DNA of 64,000 nt, taken from positions 1 through 64,000 of the forward strand of contig NZ_ATXY01000004.1 in the NCBI RefSeq assembly GCF_000427405.1. The letters are read 5' to 3'. Of the stretch, positions 25,944 through 34,580 are shown piece after piece. The notes beneath the pieces were generated by a model. It searched no databases. It was given only the letters and a program-made list of their open reading frames with translations, and was not told the origin of the DNA. This DNA is from Flectobacillus major DSM 103 (GTDB lineage: Bacteria; Bacteroidota; Bacteroidia; Cytophagales; Spirosomataceae). Both the position numbers and the translations under genes were made by a program. Position 1 is the first letter of the stretch. Each line of letters begins with the position of its first letter.

Positions 25944-27995
25944 CTATCTTTTATTTTTTAAAAACTCATAAATAGCTTCTTGCGAACGAACTGCATTTCC
26001 AGTGGTTTTGATTGGAATATTAGGTACTGTATTGCTGAGTTGTACTGCCTGTAGGTTATCCTGCCACTGCATATCAAGTAAGGTTAGTAGTTCATTCTTA
26101 ATTTCAGGGTCAAAAATTGGGAAACAGACCTCGATACGACGGTATATATTGCGATTCATCCAGTCGGACGAACCCATAAATACGTTATTTTGACCATTGT
26201 TATGAAATACAAAAATCCGACCATGTTCCAGATATTTGTCGATAATTCGGTGTACTTTAATATGTTCGCTCATACCCGCCACCTCAGGGATTAGGCAACA
26301 GATACCTCTCACAATCAGGTTGATCTTGACTCCTGCATTGGAAGCTTCGTAGAGTTTTTGGATTAAAACTTGCTCTTCGAGGTTATTGAGTTTGATAGTG
26401 ATTGAGGCAGGAAGCCCCTGTTTGGCATTGGCAATTTCTTGGTCTATTAGCTGAACAAACTTTTGGAGCAAATTAAACTGAGCTACAAGTAAGTACTGAA
26501 AACTGGTAATATCTGAAATAGCAGGTTTTTTCTTTTTCTTACTAAGAAAGTGAAAAACCTGTTTCATTTCGTCGAGCATATCCTGATGCGAAGTCAGTAA
26601 AATATGGTCGGTATAAAACCGTGCGGTACTTTCGTTAAGATTTCCAGTAGCCAACAACCCCAAATACGATATTGAATCTCCTTGTTTTTTCTTGATAAGG
26701 GCAATTTTGGCATGTACCTTTAGCGAGGGAATACTATAAATAATTTTGACACCTTCAGCCTTCATTTTTTTGGCCCATTTAATATTATTTCCTTCATCAA
26801 ACCGAGCTTTTAATTCTACCAAAACCGTTACTTTTTTGCCATTTTTGGCGGCACTAATCAACGCATTCACAATTCGGGAATCGCTAGCAACTCGGTATAG
26901 TGTCACATAGATTTCTTCGACGTGTGTATCCATAGCAGCTTCATTGAAAAAACGCAACACCGTATCATACGACTGGTACGGAGCATGAATCATCATATCT
27001 TTTTGCTGAATTAAGTCGAGAAGTAAGCCGTCTTGTTGTTCAAAAGGGTGTGGTGTTGGCTTCCAAGTATCGTATCTAAACTGAGGTTGCTGTATAGGCA
27101 AAGAGGCAAAATCTTTGGAATTATGATAAACACCCCCCGCAACCAAGCTAGATTTACGCAGGTTGAGTTTTTGTACCAAAGTTTGGATAACCTCGTTGGG
27201 CGTATTGGCATCATAAAGGCAACGTGTTGCATAGCCAAAGTCTCGTTTGGCTATGAGTTTTTCCATTTTTTCAACCAAATCACCTTTATAATCATCCTCC
27301 AAAGAAAGGTCGGCATCGCGGGTAATTTTGAAATTATAAAAACCATTGACTGTATACCTTTTTAGCATAAGAGGCAAAAAAGTTTTGATAATATCTTCCA
27401 AAAAAAGAATGTATTGAATCCCATTTTTATTCAATGAAAAAAATCTAGGAAGCTGCTCGGAAGGAATATTAATCATCAACAAATCTGGCGATAGCGTGGT
27501 ATCGTCGACAACATCCACAAGGGCATAGAGCTTATTGTTTTCAGGAAAACAAACACAATTTTCGTCCGATAAGCGAATAGGCTGTAAAAAAGCTAATATT
27601 TGCGAAAAAAAATAAGCCTTAGCTTCTGGTATTACAACTTCGGGAATGGCCTCGTTATAAACAAGATGAATCTGATTTTTTCGTAACTCAGGAATAAGTT
27701 CTTGCGAAAGTATTTTTCCAAAAAGTTGTAATTGAGCATTGACAATTATTTGAATTTTGGAAAAAGTATCTTGATTGTTTTTTTTATTTTCTAGGTTTTC
27801 CTTTACGGCTATTTTCTTGAGAGCAATAAGGGCAGGAATACGTACACGATAAAATTCATCTAAGTTAGACGAATAAATGGCCAAGAACTTAATTCGTTCC
27901 AAAAGGGGTACAGATTTAGATTGGGCTTCTTGTAGTACTCTTTCGTTGAAATATAACCAGCTAATATCTCTATCAAAAAAACTAAAATGCGACAT
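25944..27995 (-). CDS. ppk1: Polyphosphate kinase 1
   Basis: 683 residues from ATG at 27995 (an upstream ATG would add 12 residues without homology). It starts FFDRDISWLYFNERVLQEA, the classical PPK1 N-terminus, with SSNLDEFYRVRI. In the middle and C-terminal PLD-like domains, PSLKVHAKIALI carries the phosphorylated His, followed by LATGNLNESTARFYTD. The C-terminal domain has LIVRGICCLIPEVAG and MGSSDWMNRNIYRRIEV. It makes polyphosphate from ATP at the inner membrane and is linked to stress and stationary-phase survival. It lies in the stress island but on the opposite strand to mgtA. Confidence 0.95.
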   Translation of the reverse strand: MSHFSFFDRDISWLYFNERVLQEAQSKSVPLLERIKFLAIYSSNLDEFYRVRIPALIALKKIAVKENLENKKNNQDTFSKIQIIVNAQLQLFGKILSQELIPELRKNQIHLVYNEAIPEVVIPEAKAYFFSQILAFLQPIRLSDENCVCFPENNKLYALVDVVDDTTLSPDLLMINIPSEQLPRFFSLNKNGIQYILFLEDIIKTFLPLMLKRYTVNGFYNFKITRDADLSLEDDYKGDLVEKMEKLIAKRDFGYATRCLYDANTPNEVIQTLVQKLNLRKSSLVAGGVYHNSKDFASLPIQQPQFRYDTWKPTPHPFEQQDGLLLDLIQQKDMMIHAPYQSYDTVLRFFNEAAMDTHVEEIYVTLYRVASDSRIVNALISAAKNGKKVTVLVELKARFDEGNNIKWAKKMKAEGVKIIYSIPSLKVHAKIALIKKKQGDSISYLGLLATGNLNESTARFYTDHILLTSHQDMLDEMKQVFHFLSKKKKKPAISDITSFQYLLVAQFNLLQKFVQLIDQEIANAKQGLPASITIKLNNLEEQVLIQKLYEASNAGVKINLIVRGICCLIPEVAGMSEHIKVHRIIDKYLEHGRIFVFHNNGQNNVFMGSSDWMNRNIYRRIEVCFPIFDPEIKNELLTLLDMQWQDNLQAVQLSNTVPNIPIKTTGNAVRSQEAIYEFLKNKR

Positions 27996-28027
27996 AATAA
28001 TATATTTTAAGTAAATACCGAAGACGG

Positions 28028-28067
28028 GCAAAGATTGTTATAATCGACCTAAAGTTAGTCTAACTTT
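28028..28067 (-). promoter_or_regulatory. ppk1 promoter and palindrome
   Basis: On the minus strand, CAATCTTTG is a -7 like element about 33 bases before the start codon (28029-28036). Just upstream at 28051-28067 lies AAAGTTAGTCTAACTTT, an 8-bp perfect dyad around a single base, which may be an operator. The remaining intergenic stretch 28068-28328 holds nothing that I recognise. Confidence 0.4.
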
Positions 28068-28328
28068 TATAAAATAACGTTGAACTATATTAAGAAGTGA
28101 TAATGATTTGTGGTATTTATATTATTATGTTGTAATACTACTGATAACCAGCAGTTAAGAGATTTAATCCTGAAAATCAGAAAATCTTGATGCTTAATCT
28201 ACTCTTATCTTTATAGGAACTTTATGCGGTCTGTAATTACTTGAAAGTTATGTTTTAAAACAGAACGAGCAGATTTTTTAATAGATTAAGTGGATTTAGT
28301 GTGCTGGCAATAACATTACCCAGTATTG

Positions 28329-29252
28329 CTATTTAATAGCATGAAGTATCATTCCTATCATTACAAGGGCGATACCTAGTAGTTCGATGTTGTTAGGAAA
28401 ACTAACGGATAAAAATAACATTTCGCCAATTAACGTAAATATGACTTCAGCCGATTGTGTGGCTTCGATAGTGGCAAGTTGTTTTTCATCGCTGCGAACC
28501 ATGTCGGTTGCCGTAAAAAAAAGTATGGTAGCAATAACTCCAGAACAGACAGCTACAATAAATGTCTGAACTAATTGACCACTTGGCGGAGTAACATGAT
28601 TTATCAATAATTCAAAACCGCTTAGAAGTATCCAAAATGGCATACTGCATAGTATCATGCCTAAAATTCTTTGATAAACATCTAACTTCCCGTCGACTAA
28701 TTGCATCATTTTTCTGTTGCCGATAGGATAGGCAAATGAGGCAATCAGCACAGGAATTAGCCCTAATAATAACTCAGACATCGAGATAGATTGAGCATGA
28801 GTAATTTGCATGATGGCAATACCCAATAATATAATTCCTGAAAATAGAAATGGCTTTTTGAGTTGCTCAATCTGGTTATTTTGGGTCTTGTTGACGAACA
28901 AAGAAACTATCATTCCTGCGATGATTGTGAATTGCCAAGTACTAGCAATCAGCCATGAAGGACCAAATGATGCCGCAAAAGTAAGCATCGAATAAAATAT
29001 TCCAAACCCTACAGAACTCCATAATAACCACCATTTTAAGTTTTTTCGTAGCTCAAGAACGAGTTCATGAAAGTTTTTTCTATAAACAACAATAGCTAAA
29101 AAAAATGGGAGCATCCAGTAAAACCGCAATGAGGCACTCCAAACCCAACTTCCTCCAGTGATTGAAAGTTTTCGATTAATAATAAACGTAAATGCAAAAA
29201 ACAAAGAAGAAAGCAATCCGAGTACAATTGCCAAGTTTTTAGAAGGTTTCAT
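28329..29252 (-). CDS. DMT-superfamily exporter (multidrug resistance efflux type)
   Basis: 307 residues with ten predicted membrane helices in two EamA-like halves (about 8-145 and 155-305). Segments such as FAFTFIINRKLSITGGSWVWSASLRF and SSDEKQLATIEATQSAEVIFTLIGE fit the PF13536 (multidrug resistance efflux transporter, EmrE) group of the drug/metabolite transporters. The substrate is not determinable. It is probably in one transcript orientation with the alpha/beta hydrolase upstream, with an 80-base gap. Confidence 0.82.
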   Translation of the reverse strand: MKPSKNLAIVLGLLSSLFFAFTFIINRKLSITGGSWVWSASLRFYWMLPFFLAIVVYRKNFHELVLELRKNLKWWLLWSSVGFGIFYSMLTFAASFGPSWLIASTWQFTIIAGMIVSLFVNKTQNNQIEQLKKPFLFSGIILLGIAIMQITHAQSISMSELLLGLIPVLIASFAYPIGNRKMMQLVDGKLDVYQRILGMILCSMPFWILLSGFELLINHVTPPSGQLVQTFIVAVCSGVIATILFFTATDMVRSDEKQLATIEATQSAEVIFTLIGEMLFLSVSFPNNIELLGIALVMIGMILHAIK

Positions 29253-29332
29253 TTGATTGATTTTTGACTTTGTTCTTATTTTAAACAGCCCTTATGGTGT
29301 CTCAGTACTCCATAAGGGCTGTTTCTCATTTC

Positions 29333-30238
29333 TTATTTGTTGGCAAATTTTTCAAGCTCTTGATTGAATTTTGTAGCTTCTTCTACAAACAAGGCGTGTC
29401 CACTTTCTTCAAATTTTACGATATACGAATTTTTGATTCCTTTGTTCAACTCTTCTGCCAAAGGGAAAGGACAAAGTTTATCCTGTGTTCCATGAAATAT
29501 GGCTACTGGAATGTTAATTTTTGCCAATACAGGTCGCAAGTCGAGGTCAAGTAAGGCAGTAATAGATTGTGTTGTGGCATAAGGAGATGCCTCTAAATTG
29601 ATACTTTCCAACCATTTTTCAACATTTTTAGAAATATTACCTTCTTTTGCTGGGAAGGCACTTCCAAAACCAGCAATTAAATCTTGTCGTTGAGTCATGG
29701 TTTGATTGATTAAATTCGCACCAGCAGCTGCAGTAACACCAAATGGAGAACTATCTCTTTGTTTCCAAGATGGGGCAGCAGCACCAAACAGAGCCAATTT
29801 ACTTACATGAGCAGCATTGTATTTAGTTACGTAATGAATCACAACTGCACCGCCCATCGAAAAACCACCTAAAACTGCATTTTGAATCTTTAATTTTTCT
29901 AGTACAATTTTAATATCATCCGAAAACACATCGAAATTATACTTACCATAAGGTTTATCAGATTTTCCAAAGCCACGTAATGTAATACCAATTACTCTAA
30001 ATCCTTTTTGAACCAAATATTGATATTGATATTCATACATGGCATCACTCAATGGCCACCCGTGAATCAAAACGATAGGCTTACCAGTTCCGAGGTCAGT
30101 TACGTGTAAGCGTACATTTTTTTCTACTTCGATGTACTCTGCTCTTCCTGCCGAAGCTGGCACTCTTTTGGTTTGAGCGATTAGGCTATTAGTAAAAAGA
30201 GAAACTAAAATTGCGATTGCTAAAATTGTCTTTTTCAT
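29333..30238 (-). CDS. Exported alpha/beta hydrolase (chloroperoxidase/esterase-like)
   Basis: 301 residues from ATG at 30238 (MKKTILAIAIL, signal peptide ending near IAQ, residue 21). The alpha/beta-hydrolase fold is clear: oxyanion segment HGWPLS, the cap-preceding GFGKSDKP, nucleophile elbow GGFSMGGA (Ser), acid in FHGTQDKLCP (Asp), and catalytic His in ESGHALF. Closest in pattern to the non-heme chloroperoxidase/arylesterase branch. Because it carries a signal peptide it should act in the periplasm. A minus-strand -7 box CAACTTTG lies at 30278-30285. The long ORF start upstream (30280) overlaps this promoter and is not used. Confidence 0.9.
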   Translation of the reverse strand: MKKTILAIAILVSLFTNSLIAQTKRVPASAGRAEYIEVEKNVRLHVTDLGTGKPIVLIHGWPLSDAMYEYQYQYLVQKGFRVIGITLRGFGKSDKPYGKYNFDVFSDDIKIVLEKLKIQNAVLGGFSMGGAVVIHYVTKYNAAHVSKLALFGAAAPSWKQRDSSPFGVTAAAGANLINQTMTQRQDLIAGFGSAFPAKEGNISKNVEKWLESINLEASPYATTQSITALLDLDLRPVLAKINIPVAIFHGTQDKLCPFPLAEELNKGIKNSYIVKFEESGHALFVEEATKFNQELEKFANK

Positions 30239-30277
30239 GTTTGTATTTGTTAGAATTGTTGTTGTTTTTTGATGATA

Positions 30278-30285
30278 CAAAGTTG
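30278..30285 (-). promoter_or_regulatory. -7 box of the alpha/beta hydrolase gene
   Basis: CAACTTTG followed by TA on the minus strand, 40 bases before the start codon. It is the same -7 type as for osmC (32080-32087) and the tandem-repeat promoters. Confidence 0.5.
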
Positions 30286-30377
30286 GGGCAATTTGTCTTG
30301 TGCCTCAATGGACGCTTTTCGCTTTTGGTTGTACTTTTTACCCATTGATAAAAAAATGCTTTTGATGTTCGCAAAAC

Positions 30378-30409
30378 ACAAAAAAAGCATGACCTTTTGA
30401 GCCATGCCT
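30378..30409 (-). terminator. Terminator of the AraC regulator gene
   Basis: On the minus strand, a 10-bp stem with wobble pairs (AGGCATGGCT / GGTCATGCTT) around CAAAA and a run of seven T, 24 bases after the regulator stop. Confidence 0.72.
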
Positions 30410-30432
30410 TGTTGATATTTTATAGAATTACC

Positions 30433-31263
30433 TTAAAATTGCTTTCGAAAAGATGTTGGAGATATACCCGTATGCTTTGTGAAAAACCTAACGAAATAGG
30501 CATCATCTTCATAGTTTAGGCTATAGGCAATCTCTTTGACACTGAGTGTGGTATGTGCCAAAAGCCTCTTGCTTTCGAGGATTATTCTATGTTTGATAAT
30601 ATCGTTTGGCGTATTTTTACTCAGTAAACTGATTTTTTTACTGAGGTTTTTGGGGGTTATAAACAGCATGTCGGCATAATCTGCTACGGTATGATGCGTT
30701 TTGTAATGTTGCTCTACGAGCTTGCTAAATTTTCTTAAAAACTGTACATCAACGTGCTTACTGTCGTCGGCCAATTGATGTTGTTGTTTCCAAATTCTAG
30801 TTGATTTCAAAATAATGAGTTTCAGTAAGATTCGTAGCATTTCTTCCGTATTAGCATCATCCGTTATCATTTCTAAGCGAATCTCTTCAATGATATTTTT
30901 GACATTGGCTGACTGGCTGGAATCTAATTCAATAAAAGGAACTTCAAAAACATTATTGTATAAGATACCGTCACAAGCAACCTCTTGGTCGTGAAGTTCG
31001 ATACAATAAAAATCTCGATTGAAATAAATTAAATCGCCATCATTGGGGGTATCATCCAATGGCTGAATTACCACTTTAGGATTGACAAAAAGTAAAGCAT
31101 CGGCCTTTAAATGAAACGCTTGAAAATCTACTTTTACTCTGAAGCCTGCAGGTAAAAATAAAACTTTGATATGTTCATGAACACCCGTGAGCGAATTATC
31201 ACTAGTATTAATTTCTGATAGTTTGATATTACCAAACTGTTTATAGGTAAATTCTTTGAGCAT
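30433..31263 (-). CDS. AraC-family transcriptional regulator
   Basis: 276 residues. The N-terminal cupin-like sensing domain (about 20-110) includes VACDGILYNNVFEVPFIEL, shared with the paralogue at 32295. The C-terminal AraC domain (about 185-276) has two helix-turn-helix units (TVADYADMLFITPKNLSKKI and SVKEIAYSLNYEDDAYFVRFFTKHTGISPTSFRK). It lies upstream of the alpha/beta hydrolase on the same strand with its own terminator. It is likely to control the hydrolase, osmC or the DMT exporter; the target cannot be seen. Confidence 0.9.
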   Translation of the reverse strand: MLKEFTYKQFGNIKLSEINTSDNSLTGVHEHIKVLFLPAGFRVKVDFQAFHLKADALLFVNPKVVIQPLDDTPNDGDLIYFNRDFYCIELHDQEVACDGILYNNVFEVPFIELDSSQSANVKNIIEEIRLEMITDDANTEEMLRILLKLIILKSTRIWKQQHQLADDSKHVDVQFLRKFSKLVEQHYKTHHTVADYADMLFITPKNLSKKISLLSKNTPNDIIKHRIILESKRLLAHTTLSVKEIAYSLNYEDDAYFVRFFTKHTGISPTSFRKQF

Positions 31264-31439
31264 TTGCGGTTTTAGGAGTCGGTTTTGGAGAGTTAAAACT
31301 TGATAGTATTTATTTTTTTGGGGCGAATTTCAAAGATAAAAAAAATAGAGGACATAATAATTTTTATTGTAGGCTATAGATAGGTATTTGAAAAAGTACA
31401 AACAGCTTCAATCTCAATGATAGTTTTAATTCGTCGATA

Positions 31440-31600
31440 CATGATTCATCCCGAATTTTTAGAACAAACAAGGCGGTCGAAATTAGGTTTTCGACCGCCT
31501 TGTTTGATTAATAGTCAAAAAATGCACGATGGTTTACCTCATGAATCCCAATAAACACAAACACGAGGTCTTTATTTTAAATTACCCCAAAATTCGGGAT
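31440..31600. repeat. Nested palindromic intergenic element, copy A
   Basis: Outer ends CATGATTCATCCCGAATTTT (31440-31459) and CCAAAATTCGGGAT (31587-31600) are inverted. Inside lies an 18-bp perfect stem (31465-31482 with 31489-31506, containing GGCGGTCGAAA) with a 6-base loop. It starts about 15 bases after the osmC stop and resembles copy B at 47249. It probably also acts as a terminator for osmC. The 31264-31439 stretch before it holds the AraC gene promoter, not recognised. Confidence 0.6.
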
Positions 31601-31614
31601 TTTAACATCGTTGA

Positions 31615-32031
31615 CTACAATAATGTAGCTTTCAAAGTAATTTCGGCATTGAATAATTTTGAGATAGGACAATTCACTTTGGCATGATTTACCAATTCTT
31701 CAAATTTTGCTTGGTCTAAGCCTTCTGCTTTTACTGATGTACTAAGGTTGATAGTTGTGATAGTGCCATTTTCTAAGATAACTTCAGATACAGTATCAAT
31801 ACTATCGGCTGTAAAACCTGCTCCTTGTAAGTTAAAGGCCAGTTGCATCGAGAAACAACCCGCATGAGCAGCCCCTACCAATTCTTCAGGATTTGTACCA
31901 ATACCATCTTCAAAACGAGTATTGAATGAATATTGTGTTGCATTTAATACACCACTTGGCGAATTCAAAGTTCCTTTTCCTGATTTACCTGAACCAATCC
32001 ATTGAGCTGAAGCACTTCTTTTAATTTGCAT
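31615..32031 (-). CDS. osmC: OsmC-family peroxiredoxin
   Basis: 138 residues. The family features are SGVLNATQYSFNTRFEDG, GTNPEELVGAAHAGCFSMQLAF with the peroxidatic Cys near residue 59, and VNCPISKLFNA with the second Cys near 119. It reduces organic hydroperoxides with dithiol cofactors and is a common osmotic/oxidative stress protein of the cytoplasm. The promoter is at 32080-32087. It lies between two paralogous AraC regulators, which suggests that one of them controls it. Confidence 0.95.
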   Translation of the reverse strand: MQIKRSASAQWIGSGKSGKGTLNSPSGVLNATQYSFNTRFEDGIGTNPEELVGAAHAGCFSMQLAFNLQGAGFTADSIDTVSEVILENGTITTINLSTSVKAEGLDQAKFEELVNHAKVNCPISKLFNAEITLKATLL

Positions 32032-32079
32032 GATTGCTTATTTGTTTTTGAGTGAAAAATCTTTGTTAATTGAACAATA

Positions 32080-32087
32080 CAAAGTTG
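32080..32087 (-). promoter_or_regulatory. -7 box of osmC
   Basis: Minus-strand CAACTTTG followed by TA, 49 bases before the start codon of osmC. Confidence 0.5.
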
Positions 32088-32294
32088 CGATATTCTTATC
32101 TGCAAAAGAATGAATGAATCACGCCAAAGCATGGACAAATTTCACCTTTGGCTCTCTTTTATAATAATGGTCAAGTTAGGAATATTACTTTTTCTATATT
32201 TTTTAGTATATAAATGCAGAATATATTCAAAAATACTAAAGAATCGTAAAAAAAAATTCTGATTTGTTGAAAAAATAATGCTTTTAACGAAAAC

Positions 32295-33206
32295 TTAAAA
32301 TTCGATATTTAACTTACGTGCTTGGTCTTCGCCAACGGTTTTTCGGTAATGCAAAGGCGAGGTATCGGTATTTTTTTTGAAAAGTCGACTAAAATAATAT
32401 TCGTCATCAAAGCCCAAATTATAGGCTATTTCTTTTACAGACTTATCGGTAAGATATAGCTCCCGCTTGGCTTCCATCATAAGGCGCTCTTGAATCATTT
32501 CAGAAGGTGATTTATCAAAATGCTTTTTGGTGATTTTGCCCAATGCTTTTAGACTAATATTCAACGAATCGGCATAAAAACTCGGTGAATGTTCTTTGAT
32601 AAAATATTGCTCGATATGCTCTTTGAGTTTTTGCAAAACAGGTCGTTCGGGTACACTTACTACAGCCTCGTTTTGGCTATGAGCATCTTGTTCTTGGGTT
32701 TTGAAGCGAGTAGTATGAATCAAAAAAATCTTGAGATACGATACCAGTAAGTCGTACTGAGCCAATTCCTGCTGTTGTATTTCATCAATCATTTGTTGTA
32801 GCAGAATGTCCAACATAGCACGTTGCTGGTTATTGAGCTGTACAAAAGGAGTATCGTAGAGGTTATTGAACAATACGCCATTGCAAGATACCTCTTTTTG
32901 ATGCTTGAGAATACAGAAAAAATCGGGGTGAAAATTGATAATCGTAAGGTCAAGGACTTCGTCTGTTTCGAGTTTGAAGGGCTGATAAGGACTAAAAAAC
33001 AAAACTGCATTTTCTTGAACCTGATGCGTAGCGAGGTCGGCTTTGAGGGTAATATTACCTTTATTGAGGCAAATTAATGTAAAGTAATTATAACGTGATA
33101 AATCCGAAAAAGGATTTTCAGAGTCATTTTTCCAAATTTTGAAGGTTAAATCCTTAGAATCTGGCTTGTTAATACTGTAAGATAGTGCTGTTGGCAGTTG
33201 GGTCAT
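32295..33206 (-). CDS. AraC-family transcriptional regulator (paralogue)
   Basis: 303 residues from ATG at 33206 (MTQLPTALSYSI). An upstream ATG at 33263 adds 19 hydrophobic residues that look non-native for the family. Sensing domain (about 30-120) with VSCNGVLFNNLYDTPFVQL, like its neighbour at 30433, then AraC-type HTH units at about 205-295 (SFYADSLNISLKALGKITKK and SVKEIAYNLGFDDEYYFSRLFKKNTDTSPLHYRK). Faces osmC on the same strand, 264 bases upstream of it. Confidence 0.9.
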   Translation of the reverse strand: MTQLPTALSYSINKPDSKDLTFKIWKNDSENPFSDLSRYNYFTLICLNKGNITLKADLATHQVQENAVLFFSPYQPFKLETDEVLDLTIINFHPDFFCILKHQKEVSCNGVLFNNLYDTPFVQLNNQQRAMLDILLQQMIDEIQQQELAQYDLLVSYLKIFLIHTTRFKTQEQDAHSQNEAVVSVPERPVLQKLKEHIEQYFIKEHSPSFYADSLNISLKALGKITKKHFDKSPSEMIQERLMMEAKRELYLTDKSVKEIAYNLGFDDEYYFSRLFKKNTDTSPLHYRKTVGEDQARKLNIEF

Positions 33207-33291
33207 AATACTAAATGATAAAATAGATAAGCAAAATACACAAGCATAGTTGATTTGCAACAATATATATCCAAGTTTGTAAAACTATCAA

Positions 33292-33334
33292 ATACAATAG
33301 CCCGTGAAAGAAGAACTCACACGGGCTATTGTAT
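33292..33334 (-). terminator. Terminator of the RND efflux operon
   Basis: A perfect 15-bp stem (33292-33306 with 33320-33334, ATACAATAGCCCGTG) with a 13-base loop, 17 bases after the stop of the adaptor gene on the minus strand. Confidence 0.8.
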
Positions 33335-33351
33335 CACAACACAAGTAGTGC

Positions 33352-34470
33352 TTATTTGGCTATATTAACAGGGAAGCCATTACGTACTTCTTCGCTTGCC
33401 ACTTTGACGAGGGTATCGCCTTGCTTTAAATCTCCAAAAATTTCGACATTACCATCTACTTCTCTACCTTTTTGTACATCTACCCATTCGGCTTTGCCAT
33501 TAACCACACGTACCACAAATACTCTTTCTGGAGCCACCACCAAAGCCGACTTAGGCACAATAAATGTGCTTTCTTTTGAAGGTAAGGTAATTTTCACTTC
33601 GGCTACCATACCCGGCAGTAGCTTTTTGGCACTATTGTCTATATCCATTTCAATTCGTTCTGCACGCAAACGTGTATCCAACGAACCCGCCATACGCTTT
33701 ACTTTGGCATGAAAAACTTCGTTTGGACGAGCTTTTACAGAAAATGACACTTCGGTATTGTTGCTCAAATAAGCCGTATATACCTCAGGAATAGCCACCG
33801 CTAATCTTAGTATGCGTTGGTTTTGAAGAAAAAACATAGGTTTTTCAGAACCCTTGCCCGAAGGCCCTACATAAGCCCCTAAGCTAATATTACGTACCGA
33901 AATAGTGCCATCGAAAGGAGCACGTACTTCCAAATAGTTTTTGGTATCGGCTATTTCTTTGTAATTAGCTTTGGCAGCTTCCAAAATAGCCATATCTGCA
34001 TTTTTACGTGCCAAGGCTTGGTCTAATTCGTTCGGCGAAATCGTTCCTGGCGTTTGGCTTGTTTGCAGCAAACGGTCGTAATTGGCCTTACTGGCAATAT
34101 ATACCGCTTCTTGTGATTTTAGGCGAGACGAAGCTGCTGTAAGTTGAGCCGTAATTTCGGGAGCATCTAATACCGCCAATAACTGCCCAGCTTTTACTTC
34201 CGAGCCAACATCTACTGTCATTTGTCGTACAAAGCTATTCACCTTTGCGTACAAGTCCACATCTTGTTTGGCGGTTAATTCGCCAGGAATCTGCAAGGCC
34301 GACGACATAATACCTTTTTCTAAAGCAATGGTTTCTACGGTTGTTATTGTTGGGGCTGCTTCCTTTTTTTCTTCGGTTTTGGCTTCCGATGTGCCACAAC
34401 TATATAATATGATAGACGAAACAAATATTCCCGCTACGAGAACCGTGTATTTTAAATGAGCTGATTTCAT
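33352..34470 (-). CDS. RND efflux periplasmic adaptor (membrane fusion protein)
   Basis: 372 residues. Lipoprotein signal (LYSCGTSEA, Cys25). The HlyD/AcrA layout is complete: barrel-sandwich/lipoyl halves (about 55-100, KQDVDLYAKVNSFVRQMTVDVGSEVKAGQ, and 190-215, VRAPFDGTISVRNISLGAYV), an alpha-helical hairpin between them, then the beta-barrel and membrane-proximal domains (about 230-372). It bridges the inner membrane pump and the TolC channel. It is the last gene of the operon, 110 bases after the pump. Confidence 0.94.
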   Translation of the reverse strand: MKSAHLKYTVLVAGIFVSSIILYSCGTSEAKTEEKKEAAPTITTVETIALEKGIMSSALQIPGELTAKQDVDLYAKVNSFVRQMTVDVGSEVKAGQLLAVLDAPEITAQLTAASSRLKSQEAVYIASKANYDRLLQTSQTPGTISPNELDQALARKNADMAILEAAKANYKEIADTKNYLEVRAPFDGTISVRNISLGAYVGPSGKGSEKPMFFLQNQRILRLAVAIPEVYTAYLSNNTEVSFSVKARPNEVFHAKVKRMAGSLDTRLRAERIEMDIDNSAKKLLPGMVAEVKITLPSKESTFIVPKSALVVAPERVFVVRVVNGKAEWVDVQKGREVDGNVEIFGDLKQGDTLVKVASEEVRNGFPVNIAK

Positions 34471-34580
34471 ATTTATTCATCAATTAGATTACAAATTCGT
34501 TTTTTGTATCAGAGTAAAAAATATAAGTAAAAAGTGGTTAGGTAAATAAGAATGCTGAGTAATAGCTGTACCTTATTTCA

